Of a stretch of 64,000 bases of DNA, positions 32,126 through 42,670 are shown in pieces. This stretch comes from Solicoccozyma terricola (Eukaryota > Basidiomycota > Tremellomycetes > Filobasidiales > Piskurozymaceae). The stretch spans positions 347,712-411,711 of the forward strand of contig BCLD01000003.1 of assembly GCA_001600875.1 (NCBI GenBank), written 5' to 3'. Within the stretch, counting starts at the first letter, position 1. The number at the start of each line of letters is the position of its first letter. The notes under the pieces are model-generated. The model ran no database searches, was not told the origin of the DNA, and was given only the letters and a program-made list of their open reading frames with translations. A program made the translations under genes and the position numbers.

Positions 32126-34797
32126 ATGGATCAACCGGCGGACACTTCAGACTTCAGTCCAACCCAAGCGTCTCTACTTTTCCAACCCTCAAAATCCGGA
32201 CGTGCTCAATCGCAGCCGGGCGAAGAGGAGGAGGATGAGAGTGAAGACGCTCCGAAGAAGACCAAGACCGGTAGAGCGGCAAAGGTAAATCAAGCCTTAC
32301 CTCTTTCTCTCCTCCTCCTATATCGAGCCACGATCTCCTCCGGCAACGCTAATCACGGTTCACCCTTCTTTTAGGCCTGCGATGCGTGTGTAAGCGCAAG
32401 GAATTCCCTGAGGGTGTCAGCAGCTGCAAGCTAATGCTCGGAATGTACCTATTTGATACTGCAGAGGAGAAGAAAGATCAGGCAAGTGATATATACCCCT
32501 ACCATCTATCCGATCCGATACAACCGGGTTGCAGTATCACAGCAGATGCTTCGTCGACATCCACTGACTTGCGGCACACTACTTTTCAGGTGCGACCAAG
32601 CAAAACCTCGGTGCAACCACTGCATAGCCAGTCATCTGGAATGCCTATTCCACCAGAGACGAAGACCACGCGGTCGAACCTCTCAGATAGTACCCGAGCT
32701 TCGTCGTGAACAGTGGAGAGAAACGCAGGAAAGGCTAGACGATTCCCAACTACCTCCCATAGAGGAATTCCATGCCCCATCAACACAAGCCTTTCCACAA
32801 TGCTCACCACCCGGATCGACTCCCGCTCTCCAAGTCCGTTTGGACATCTCCCTCATCGCCTCCAGACCCTTCATCAAACGCCTCATCGATCTATTCTTTC
32901 TCCACGTATACCCTTCGCTTCCGATTGTTAATGAATTGTCATTAAGACAGGACTTTGAGAATATGAGGGATGCGTATGATAAGCACTTTTACTCTTTGCT
33001 GCTGAACATATGTGCCGCTACGGCCGTGTGTCTGCACGGGGAACCAATGTGGGAAGGGCTGGAGCAAAGGTTTGACAGCTGGGAGCAAATGGGACGAAGC
33101 TTCAAGTGAGTTCTGAGTTCCTTTACGACACGGAGATTAGCCAAAGGCAGGTATGTTGATGAGGATGTGGTAATCCAGCATCGCCTTACCACCCTACCCG
33201 CTCTCCACGATGTTTCGAGAAGCCGAGAAACAAAGGTCTATTCGACTTTGCATGTTACAGAATATGCTGTTGGTGGCGATGTATGAACGAGCAATAGGCA
33301 GCGCCATTGCATTTCGATTAGTTAGTCCATCCTATCCCCCTTGCATACTGTCCTACATCTAACGGATGACTGCTGTGAATGTCTGCTTTAAATGAACAGG
33401 TGGGAGAAGCTAGCAGATTTGCCTTGGCATACGGCTATCATTTAAGATCAGAGGGAATGCCTACCCAGGAAAGCCAACTGCGTCGAGGCATCTTCTGGGT
33501 CCTCTTCTGCTGGGACAAGTGGGCAGCGTTGCACAACGGCCAACCAATGTCAATCCGGTCAGACGAGGCCGATACCGATTTGATCGATATCAGCTCCAGT
33601 CATGACTCACCTGTGGACCACTCCGCCATACTAATCAACCCAGCGGCTCTCCTTCTATTTAACCATCTTTGTCGGTTGGCTTTGGTGGCGGAACAGGCTA
33701 TCTTGAAGTGCCGATGGGCATCCACGGCGAGTTTGGACCATATCCCTTTGAGGACCAGCATGCACGGGGTCATAAGGGAGGTTTTGGCTACTCCCTGTGG
33801 GATGGACCCGATAAATGGATCTCTGCCATTCTCAGTCGATCAAGAGCCATCCGCGCAAAGTCTGGCACTTCAGTCCCTGGCTATATCTGCCTTCATAATA
33901 CAAAAAGCCATCTGCTTGGAAGTCTACCACCGCTACATACCCCTTTTCCCACCTCAAGAAACCTACAGTCCCCTCCAATCTCTCCAACAAATCGCATCTC
34001 ACATAATCAACACTCTCAAGGACGTCCCTTCTCCCTCGATAGATCGAGCTGGACCGATGGTTATCGATATGCTGCATGATTGCAGACGTCGATTAGAGTA
34101 CGTTGTACTGAATTCCGACGATCCTTCCGGAGATCCTTTCGTCATTCAAACCGCCCGAAATGATTTACACAAATATGACCGGCTATGGAAAGAGATCGAT
34201 AGATTGAGGATCAGAAGTAGACTGAGTGGGGCAATGACGAGGGGCACAAGGACACCTTCAAATGTGAACGGTAGGGCGGAGATGACAGCTTCTATGGATC
34301 ATCCGCCAAAAGGTAGTGGACGTACCGGACCGAGCTTTGTGGATTCCGAAGGGGGTGCACCAGTGTCACATTTTGACACCTCTGGTCACCAATTCAGTAG
34401 TATGGAGGCCTCAAGTTCTACGGAGCAGGTTAGTCTTCTTTACGTGAACTCATGTGAACAGCTATTGATCGTTTCTATGTCCCCCGCCAGCAGTCGCGAG
34501 GAGATTTTTTACACCAACAAAGATGGCAGGAGCTTTCGACGGACGTGGACGTGCCAGATCTGTCTTCAGCTAGGTTTTACAACTCGTTACCGTTTGAAGA
34601 TCTTTTGGGGGCAGACGAAGGTTTTACTTGGGATGACTTGTTGCAACTTCAGGCTGGTTCGGTGGAAGGTGAGTGGCGAGTGTTTGTCCTTGCAGCTGGC
34701 GGTGTCAAGCTTTGTGGCTGAGACTCTCGTGCACGGAACAGCAGAATTCCCCGGAGACCGGAGCCAGGGACGAGGCTGTGAGTATGGATTATCTTGA
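32126..34797 (+). CDS. Zn2Cys6 transcription factor (copy A)
   Basis: Exons: 32126-32284, 32375-32389 (15 nt), 32465-32481 (17 nt), 32590-33105, 33179-33320, 33400-34428, 34494-34668 and 34745-34797. The zinc cluster is assembled from four exons: ACDAC, RRRKIR, then CDQAKPRCNHC...C, giving C-x2-C-x6-C-x6-C-x2-C-x6-C. The 17-nt exon uses a GC donor (AGGCAAGT). The Fungal_trans domain follows (FFLHVYPSLPIVNE, FREAEKQRSIRLCMLQ, RRGIFWVLFCWDKWAA). The C-terminal exon is acidic (FEDLLGADEGFTWDDLL), suitable as an activation domain. A broken paralogue lies on the opposite strand around the retrotransposon at 34,992. Target genes unknown. Confidence 0.9.
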
Positions 34798-34899
34798 CCA
34801 TGTAGGACTGATATGGCTTGAAGACAAGCGCCGCAGAAAGACGAAGCGGGAGTGAGCAAATGCTCTGGTGAACTGTACATCGACCAGCTGCGCAGTGTC

Positions 34900-34991
34900 C
34901 CTCTCCTCTGTGGGGGTTGTAATGAGTGGATCAACCTACCTGAGAAACCTATTCAACCTCATCGAGTCGTTCCCCACACTTGAGGTATTAA
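34900..34991 (-). pseudogene. 3' piece of transcription-factor paralogue (copy B)
   Basis: Joined to 43,274 and leftward with one ATTAA removed, the reverse-strand frame continues from DEPLRLSFN into TSSVGNDSMRLNRF. This aligns with DPFVIQTARNDLHKYDRL of copy A. The piece soon meets a TAG. It is separated from its 5' part by the retrotransposon. Confidence 0.65.
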
Positions 34992-35437
34992 TGTCAAGAC
35001 GCGATCGTCGCCCAAGTGGCCACTGCTAAGGACCAGGCTCTGATGCAGTCTTAGAGTAACAAATAAGTCGTGGGGACACCTTCCTGATGCAGCGTAGACG
35101 TGTAGAGACCTATAGCAGCTGCGACTATTGGCCTAGATGTTGTCTTTCTTAGTATAGGTAATGGATATACTAAGTTATCATAATATTGCTCAATACAAGT
35201 CTCTGGGACTAATTCGAGCGCTCTCTTCGAATCTAATACCCCCTCCAGCTTAACACTACCTCCTAGCGGATCCTAGCGGATCCTGCGACCATCTAGGAGG
35301 GTCTGGTGACCACCTATGGTCTCGAATATCCCACTTCGGAGCTTGTCGGCGCTTGAACAGTTGAAAATTTGATGATTCGTCATAATTCGTCATCTTTTAT
35401 ACGCGTGGACCATGTTGTTCGTCTTTAGGTCCTGACA
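34992..35437 (-). repeat. 3' LTR of the retrotransposon
   Basis: 446 bp, ends TGTCAAGACG...GTCCTGACA on +. It matches the right copy except GTGGACC versus GCGGACC in the readable part. The sequence next to it inside the element (GAGGGGTACGCAC on the sense strand) is a weak polypurine tract candidate. Confidence 0.93.
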
Positions 35438-35813
35438 GTGCGTACCCCTCAATGCGAGGCCTCCGGACGAGCTAATTATGTCGATCCTATACTTGATATT
35501 TCTTGTTCTTTGAAGGTCCCCTTTGTCCAGACAATAGATGTTAATAGATTCGCACCCCCCAATGCAGATCTATTTTAATCTTTTTGTCTTAGACAACCTT
35601 CTGCGCTTTGATTATCTCGTTAAATATTTGAATATTCGATATTGTCCTGTTCCATTTGGCGTAGTGTTGTCTTGATTTCAGGTATATAGTCTTCGCTTTC
35701 GAGCAGTCGAATTCCCCTTTTCTTTTCTCACTTCATTCCATACAACATTTCCAAATATCCAAACTTCGTCACTTCAATCCAATCCACCTTATCCTTCTCC
35801 TTCAATCTTCAAT

Positions 35814-37260
35814 ATGCCGTTTTATTCTTCTCCATCCGAAAACGTTTACATCGAAGTTGCCGATACCGAAACGAAGCGTTGTGAAGAAAGTATTATTGCT
35901 TATCGATTAGCTTGGTCTGTGCGTATGTTCGATTTTTGATATTGGTGTTTTGTTGATTTTGTTTTGTTCGTAGAATCGCGAAACTCCCGCTACGAACTTC
36001 AAAGCTATTTGGAGTTCCGAACTCGAATTATATCTTTCACCAATCGAAGATGGTTTGTTTGTTAATGCATTTACTTTTCGTACTCTTGTAAGTGTTTTTT
36101 GCGTTTTTATCTTTTTTCGTATTTTTTCGTACGGAAACGTAATAATCCGTAATTTTCCGTTTTTAGAACGAAGCTATTAAATTCGGCAAACGCGTTCCTA
36201 TTATTATTGGCGGTCCTCTAGAATCAACGGGTGACATTTACGACAATCAACGAAAAGCTCTTGAACGTCGTAAACAAGCCATTCAGGATACGGCGAAGTC
36301 TTTTGCCGCAGCTTTGATTCAAGACGATACCGATTCTATTGACGCTCCTATTGCTGTAAGTGTGTTGTTTCTTTCTTTTCAATTGTTTTACCGATTATTT
36401 CTTTTTTAGTTAACTGAGGATGAATCTGCGAAGTTAGCTGCTATTGCGAAGCACTTGAAGACTATGCATATTTTCCCGGGAAGTAAAAGGGCTCTCGCCC
36501 CCTTTTACCTTGGCGTTCCGACATCCGAAACAAACGCTCAACTTCATATGAGCGTCTTCAAAGCAATTGTTCCAGACTTTGCTTTGAAAGAAGGTCAAGC
36601 CGCTGCGCTTGGATTGGAATTTCCTAAAGTAAGTTTTCTTTTTTCTTTAATTATTGCATCTTATCGTTGTTGACTTTATTTTGCTAGGTTGCCGATAAAT
36701 TTGCAAATGATATCGAAGCGGCTGTGGCGTGCGGTAAATGCAAGATCGCCAAAATTCCTTGCATGCTGAAGGATAAAACGTCAAAAGCTTGTCGCCTTTG
36801 CAATTCCCGCTCTCTCAGCAATTGCGATAGGAAGATCACCGTCAGCAATTCGAGCCAAGTTGCGGTCTCAAGTTTGATGACTGGTCTTCGTACATTTCAC
36901 CGTCTTTTGGATGCGCTGAATTTACCTACCGAGGAACGCGCTCTCTTGAATGGCGAATTATCCGACTGGACCGGCAATTTCGTTTCGTTCATCGAGGATA
37001 ATCATCCGGACATCTTCAAGGCTCTTCGTTTTTCGTTTAAGGAATTGTCGAAAGAAAGTAAGTCGATGGTCGGTAGCGTCGCCTCGACTCCGAACGCGAA
37101 GGCATCCTCCTCGAAACGTGATCGATCCGAGGAATTCAACGAAGCCGACGAAGAACTTCTCCGTATGTCCTCTGAGCGTCAAACAAGGAGCAAGAGTAAG
37201 AGGGCTCGTCGAGATCGTAGCGTTGATGAAGATAATTTTGAGACTCCACCGCCTTTGTAA
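35814..37260 (+). CDS. Antisense accessory gene of the retrotransposon, Zn2Cys6-like protein
   Basis: Exons 35814-35918, 35974-36087, 36167-36355, 36410-36628 and 36688-37260 are joined by four phase-0 introns with strong GTAAGT or GTGCGT donors and TTTTTAG-type acceptors (399 aa). The 5' leader is pyrimidine-rich. The N-terminal 200 residues have no family I recognise. Residues about 220-255 hold ACGKCKIAKIPC and ACRLCNSRSLSNC, spacing C-x2-C-x6-C-x9-C-x2-C-x7-C, which fits the Zn2Cys6 rule but lacks the usual basic loop. A helical segment (LRTFHRLLDALNL) and a basic tail (RSKSKRARRDRS, likely nuclear signal) follow. The gene is tail-to-tail with pol, 110 bp apart. The frame is intact while pol is broken, so it may be under selection or simply young. 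Function inferred: DNA binding or regulation. Confidence 0.85.
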
Positions 37261-37370
37261 TAGTTCTTTGTTTTCTTTTATTAATTTTCTTTTTGTTGAG
37301 CTTTTCCATAAAAATCCGTTCGTTTCCGTACGGATTCGCTTCCTTTCTTGTCTTTTTTCTGCATAACCTT

Positions 37371-38438
37371 TTAGTGAACTGCCTTAAACGCTTTTTTCAA
37401 TCCCCTAGTTACACCTTTCATTTCTTCTGGTTCGTGCGGGCTTCCTGCCGCCATTGTATTTCTGTTATAGAAGTCAGCGAGTAATTCATCAACGCCGCCT
37501 TCATAAATTTCCCATGTTTCTGCGTTCGGCTGTCCTTCATATCCTTTCCACTTGAATAGACATTCCAAATGTGGTTTTGACCTTGGTCCTTTCTTTACCC
37601 AATCCGTTGCTAATACTTCTTCAATCTCATATGTGTCTTCTTCTGCTGTTTCCACTACTTCTTTTGGTTGCTGCTTCTTTGGACGTTTGATGCGTTTAGC
37701 ATCCTTCCACGGCTCAACTAGATCTACGTGAAAGACATCATGAATTTTCATTGTCTTCGGTAGTTCTAGTCGGTATGCCCAATCAGAGACTTTTTCTATT
37801 ATCTTGAAGGGTCCAAAATGCTTGGAATCGAGTTTATGTGATGGTCGTAATGTTCGAATATTCTTGCTTTTCAAGAATACTTTGTCGCCGACGTTGAATT
37901 CTGGCGGAATTACTCTCCCTTCATTATAATATTTTGCCATACGTTCCTGAGACTTTTTCATATTTCGTCGCAGATATTCATGGACTTGCGTAAGATCTGC
38001 AGCTTTATCGTGTCCAGCTGGAGACATTCCTACTGTATCCGGTACATGTGGATCGAATNNAGGATGAAATCCATAATTTGCATAAAATGGTGTTACACCT
38101 GTTGTTGCGTTAACACTGTTATTTCTTGCAAATTCTGCCAATGGCAAGAATTCAACCCAGTCATCTTGCATGTAAGTAATATATGTTCGTAGGTAACATT
38201 CTANCTCTTGATTTACACGCTCGGTTTGTCCATCAGTTTGCGGATGATATGCCGTACTATAATTTGATGTGATTCCGAGGATAGTAGTAAATTCTCTCCA
38301 GAATTTCGAGTTAAACTGTGTTCCCCTATCGGATACGACGCTTCTAGGAATTCCATGTTTACTAAATACCTGTTCCGTAAACATTCTTGCTAGATCTGCA
38401 GCATTAACTTGATTTGTAGTCGGAATATAAAGCGACAT
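37371..38438 (-). pseudogene. Integrase core and chromodomain of pol
   Basis: This is the continuation of pol in a shifted frame. It has integrase SDRGTQFNSKFW, the Glu in HPQTDGQTERVNQ, the SH3-like tail HFGPFKIIEKVSDW, the dimer motif HDVFHVDLVEPW, and the chromodomain EIEEVLATDW...CLFKWKGYEG. The frame connects to the upstream part only if one A is restored near 38,441 (AAATGTCG instead of AAAATGTCG). Ambiguous bases at 38,059-38,060 and 38,204 show limited sequence quality, so the shift may be a sequencing error. Confidence 0.88.
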
Positions 38439-38968
38439 TTACTTAGCCGATCAATTATGACTAAGATTGCTGTAAAGCCTTTGCTTTCTGGTAATCCGAC
38501 AATAAAGTCCATGCTAAGATCGTCCCATGGTCTTTCAGGAATATCCAGACTATTAAGGAGTCCATACGGCGCATGGTGTTTTGATTTATTCCTGGCGCAT
38601 GTTTCACACGATTGAATATAATCTTTGATATCTTGCCGCATTCCTGGCCAGTAATAGTCTCGATTGACTAGCTCAAACGTCTTTGTTTCTCCTGGATGTC
38701 CGACTGTTTTTGAGTCATGTCTGTTTTGCAGTATTTCAAGTCGTACATCTTGGTAGTTTGGCATAACAATTTTACGTCGAAATAATAGCAAACCTTCTTT
38801 CGTCCAACTGACGTTTGGTTGTATTAGTGACGTTATTCCCCATTTCACTAACGCTTTTCCTTGCTTTAGGATATCGTTGATTGTTGAATCATGATTTAAT
38901 CCTAATTGAAGCTTTGCCATCAACGTTTTTGGTGAAGTTGATAAAACCGTAGTTTTCCGTAATTTTTC
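38390..38968 (-). pseudogene. Integrase zinc-binding domain segment of pol
   Basis: Follows the in-frame TAA at 38,969. It contains HHCC-type zinc finger features (HDSKTVGHPGETKT...CETCARNKSKHH) and the start of the core (DDLSMDFIVGLPES with first catalytic Asp). It ends by frameshift near 38,441. Confidence 0.85.
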
Positions 38969-41296
38969 TTACGGATTCGTACATAAAAATTCTTCTTCAA
39001 CTTCTTTTCCCCATCCTTGTGGTAAAACCGTCACGTTATTGCCTGGATTCTCGCTTTCCAATAGTGATGATCCTTTTCCTGGATGATAATCTTCCCTCCT
39101 TGATAAAGCATCCGGCCTAGTGGCATGTTTTCCAGGTCTGTATCGTATCACAAAATCAAATTCCTGAATCTCTTCCAACCAACGCATGTGTCTTCGAGTT
39201 AATTGTTTTGTCGTCATAAAGTATTCCAGATTACGATGATCTGTAATTACTTCAATTGGATTTTCATTATCTCGAAAAGCCACTCTCCATTCATGCATTG
39301 CGTTGACAATTGCTAGTAGTTCCTTGTCATGTATCGTATAATTCAATTCTGCCGGAATCATTTTTCGAGAGAAATATCCGTTTGGATGTAGTCTCTTTAT
39401 CTCTTTTCCGTTTTCCTCTTGAACATATACTTGACTTGCCACTGCTGCAAGTGCATAATCAGACGCATCTGTCTCCAAATAAATCACCTTTGTCCTATCA
39501 AATGTTCGTAAGATAGGTTCTTGCGTAAATAGCAGTTTTAACTTATCAAAAGCTAATTGCTGTTCTTCTTCCCATTTCCAGTCACAATTTTTCTTTGTTA
39601 GGCTAGTTAAAGAGGTAACTATTTCGGAGTACCCCTTTATGAATCTGCGATAGAAGTTAGCAAAACCCAAAAAGCGTTGTAGCGACTTAACATTATTTGG
39701 CACTGGCCAATTTTTAATCGCTTCTACCTTTGCTTCTTGCATTCTAATCTTTCCATCAGAGATTACGTATCCGAGAAAATTGATTGTCGTTGTGTAGAAA
39801 TGACATTTTGTTGGCTTGAGATATAGAGAATTCGTTTTAAGTATGTCCAGGACTTGATAGAACCTTTCTTTTACTTGCTGCTTTGAATCTCCATATACTG
39901 CTACGTCGTCCATGTACACAACTACTCCCCTTCCTATCATTGGCCTAAAGATTTCATTCAAAAATCCCTGAAACGTTGCTGGTGCATTACACAGTCCATC
40001 TCTCATAACTAGGGACTCGTGTTGTCCTGTGTTATGGCAAATAGTCGTGTAATGTTCGTGTCCCTCTTGCATTCTTATCAATTGATAGGCCCTAGGTAGA
40101 TCACACACGATAAAGATTTTCGCGTCGGCCAGTCTCTCGATAATACTTGAAATACTTGGTAACGGAGTTGCATCTTTGATAGTAAAGGAATTCAGTAGTC
40201 GATAATCCATGACTAATCTGAATGTACCGTCCTTCTTGGGTATGGCGAATACCGGGCTGCTATGTGGTGCGTTCGATTGTCTCATATGTCCAGTTCGAAC
40301 TTCGCCTTCCACGTAGCATTGAATCCATTCGCCTTCTTTCTTCGTAGTAGAATAGACCTTTCCGGCCTTTAGCTTAGCCCCTTCTACTAAATGTATTTGA
40401 TGATCGCACATCCGGTGCGGAGGTAACTTCAGTGACCCCGATTTTCGGAATATGTCCTTCCATGGACAGAATTCCTCGGGAAGGATCTTCTCGATCTCTT
40501 CCATTTCCAAATCTTCCCAATCTTCATTACCTTCCGGGTAATCGTCGGGATTCTGTAGCCATCGTACGGATTCATACAAAACCGTACGGGTTTTTACGGT
40601 TTTTTCTTCCACCGTAAGATTTCGTGCGGAAATCTGTCGTATTTTGTCTTGATATTCTTCAACGTAATCATGTTGCTCGAGAATATCGTTCGGACTTTCT
40701 GTCGTTGTTTTTAGTGCTCTATACCGAGCGTACCCCTTATCACTTGCTGCTCCGTAACCATCCTCATTGTTATCAATTTCCATTTCAGGACCTTGAATAA
40801 CCAAGTAACGTTCCGGCCAATTCATCACGACGCCTAATTCTTGGAAAAATCCCCCTCCAAGAATTATCTCCGGTCCTCCTACTTCTGCGATATCAAATCT
40901 AATCCTCCTTGGGTGTGAGTCTCCTATGAAATGTAGAGTTCCCACTACAAATTCCATCACATATGCTGCTGTCGAAACACTTCCATCGACTAACAGCAAT
41001 TTCTTTGGTTGATAATATCTCTTGATATTTGCATTCTTCAATATGTTGCTATCCTTGCGAATTATATTGATCGTTGCCCCTGTATCTAGCAAACATGCTA
41101 CATCTTGAAAATCAATCCTATTCATCGATATTCTGCAAATTAGTACAGCTTCATTGTTGGTTACCACAAACGGTATTTTCCCTTTTCCTAATTCCTTGGA
41201 TATGTCCGCTTTCTCAAATAATTCAGTAACTTTTTCAATAGAATAGGCCGCACTCAACGTTCGGAGCCTAATACAGCCTAACTCAAGCTCCTCCAC
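38969..41296 (-). CDS. Pol: protease, reverse transcriptase, RNase H
   Basis: Protease shows CLLDTGATINII and IILGGGFF. RT shows LVMDYRLLNSF, VCDLPRAYQLIRM, GLCNAPATFQ and the active site VYMDDVAVYG. Connection and RNase H follow: [44 protein letters not shown]. The frame has no true AUG at its start (GTG at 41296). It is entered from gag by a -1 shift at the A7 tract 41299-41305. It ends at TAA (38,969), which lies within a CCGTAA repeat-like insertion. The same frame then continues into integrase, so this stop is a lesion or a readthrough site. Confidence 0.93.
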   Translation of the reverse strand: MEELELGCIRLRTLSAAYSIEKVTELFEKADISKELGKGKIPFVVTNNEAVLICRISMNRIDFQDVACLLDTGATINIIRKDSNILKNANIKRYYQPKKLLLVDGSVSTAAYVMEFVVGTLHFIGDSHPRRIRFDIAEVGGPEIILGGGFFQELGVVMNWPERYLVIQGPEMEIDNNEDGYGAASDKGYARYRALKTTTESPNDILEQHDYVEEYQDKIRQISARNLTVEEKTVKTRTVLYESVRWLQNPDDYPEGNEDWEDLEMEEIEKILPEEFCPWKDIFRKSGSLKLPPHRMCDHQIHLVEGAKLKAGKVYSTTKKEGEWIQCYVEGEVRTGHMRQSNAPHSSPVFAIPKKDGTFRLVMDYRLLNSFTIKDATPLPSISSIIERLADAKIFIVCDLPRAYQLIRMQEGHEHYTTICHNTGQHESLVMRDGLCNAPATFQGFLNEIFRPMIGRGVVVYMDDVAVYGDSKQQVKERFYQVLDILKTNSLYLKPTKCHFYTTTINFLGYVISDGKIRMQEAKVEAIKNWPVPNNVKSLQRFLGFANFYRRFIKGYSEIVTSLTSLTKKNCDWKWEEEQQLAFDKLKLLFTQEPILRTFDRTKVIYLETDASDYALAAVASQVYVQEENGKEIKRLHPNGYFSRKMIPAELNYTIHDKELLAIVNAMHEWRVAFRDNENPIEVITDHRNLEYFMTTKQLTRRHMRWLEEIQEFDFVIRYRPGKHATRPDALSRREDYHPGKGSSLLESENPGNNVTVLPQGWGKEVEEEFLCTNP

Positions 41297-42630
41297 TATT
41301 TTTTTGAACTTTCTTCTCCTTGTGAATCTTCTCGCTTGAGTATTCCTACAGGTCGATAATTGGGTCCACTTTTGAATCCACTAAATGGAGCTTTAGCCGT
41401 TGCATCCGTTTTCTGTTGCTTCTTCGGGCAATTTTTGTACAGATGATCTTTGCTTGCGCAGGCTAAGCACAGCCCCTCACGGAATCGCCTGTCTCTTTCT
41501 GCTTTCTGCTCAGCTGACATTTGAGGATTCTTTGGCGGCCTGCTTGAGTAATTTCCTAACGGCTGATTTGATGGTGGATACTTTTGACTATATCGTGGTG
41601 TTTCCGTTTCCAAAACCCCTCCAACCTGCCACGGACGTGGTGGTCGTGGCCTAAATCCGGTTCCTCTTGCACCTCCAGCAAAAGTGCTTGAAGAGCGTAG
41701 GGATAATTCCAGCGTCTTTTCAGCAAATGCGGAATTACTTGCTGCTTTCTTCATGCTGTCAAGCGTGGTAGGCATTTGATTATTCTGATGGATTACCAGT
41801 GTTTTCAACTCGTCTGATAAACCTTTAAAATAGATGAAAGCCTTAGTGGCATCTTCCACTTGCGGACATCTTGCTGCGATCAATTCAAAATCTCGTTGAT
41901 AATCCAATATCGATTGCCCAACCTTTTGAGGAGTATTCCATAACTTTTGAAGATTAACTTGGCCTTCGTTAGGATCTTGATAGCTTTGTTCCATATGTTC
42001 GACAAATTTGCTATATTCCTTCATCCACATAGGTTTATCCTCTTCCTTCATGACTAAATATGGTTGTATAGTTTCCATTGCTTCATCCCGGAAGTTCATA
42101 ATAATATAGAGAATCTTGACCTTATCGAGCTTGAATTGCCTGGTATGTAGGGCGAAATGAATTTCCATTGCAGCATGGAACTTTCTCCATTCCTCCGTTT
42201 CTCCCTTCTTTCCGTAAAACATTGGAATATTTGCTTGTTTAATTCCACCCTTAAATTCGATTTCACTATCGCTTTCAGAATTTTCCGTACTTTTCCGTAC
42301 GGATCTGTACGCTTCCGTATCCTTTCCCTTTCCTTTGCTAGAAATTATTTCCTCTTCTTTCCTTTCTTCTGATGTAAGCCGACTTGCTGCTACCCTTGCA
42401 GACAACGCATCAAGTTGTTGTTGTTGTTTTTCGATAATCAGCTTCAATTCTGCTTCTACAGATGAAGTGATTGGTGCGGGTTCCCTGCCAGGAGAACTTG
42501 GTTCCGAAGGCATTTTCGTTGTTGCCTTTGTTTTAGTATACGAATATAACGGACCTGGTTGCAACTTAGCAACCTTTCGAGATCGTAGTCGGGTTACTGT
42601 TGATTCTTCCTCTGATTCCCCATTACTCAT
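41296..42630 (-). CDS. Gag capsid/nucleocapsid protein
   Basis: 444 aa. The N-terminal part is polar; the gag domain includes WRKFHAAMEIHFALHTRQF and ILDYQRDFELIAARCPQ...FKGLSDELK. A zinc knuckle CLACASKDHLYKNC (C-x2-C-x4-H-x4-C) lies near the end. The stop TAG directly follows AAAAAAA. Intact frame. Confidence 0.93.
   Translation of the reverse strand: MSNGESEEESTVTRLRSRKVAKLQPGPLYSYTKTKATTKMPSEPSSPGREPAPITSSVEAELKLIIEKQQQQLDALSARVAASRLTSEERKEEEIISSKGKGKDTEAYRSVRKSTENSESDSEIEFKGGIKQANIPMFYGKKGETEEWRKFHAAMEIHFALHTRQFKLDKVKILYIIMNFRDEAMETIQPYLVMKEEDKPMWMKEYSKFVEHMEQSYQDPNEGQVNLQKLWNTPQKVGQSILDYQRDFELIAARCPQVEDATKAFIYFKGLSDELKTLVIHQNNQMPTTLDSMKKAASNSAFAEKTLELSLRSSSTFAGGARGTGFRPRPPRPWQVGGVLETETPRYSQKYPPSNQPLGNYSSRPPKNPQMSAEQKAERDRRFREGLCLACASKDHLYKNCPKKQQKTDATAKAPFSGFKSGPNYRPVGILKREDSQGEESSKK
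41299..41305 (-). promoter_or_regulatory. Probable -1 ribosomal frameshift site A-AAA-AAA
   Basis: On the sense strand the gag end reads TCA AAA AAA TAG. Slipping back one base gives AAA ATA GTG GAG and enters the pol frame, which overlaps the gag stop by one base. A7 followed immediately by a stop is a classical slippery arrangement. No downstream pseudoknot was checked. Confidence 0.7.
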
Positions 42631-42670
42631 TACCCCTTAACATTGCCCAGATAAGGGAGCAATATTATAC

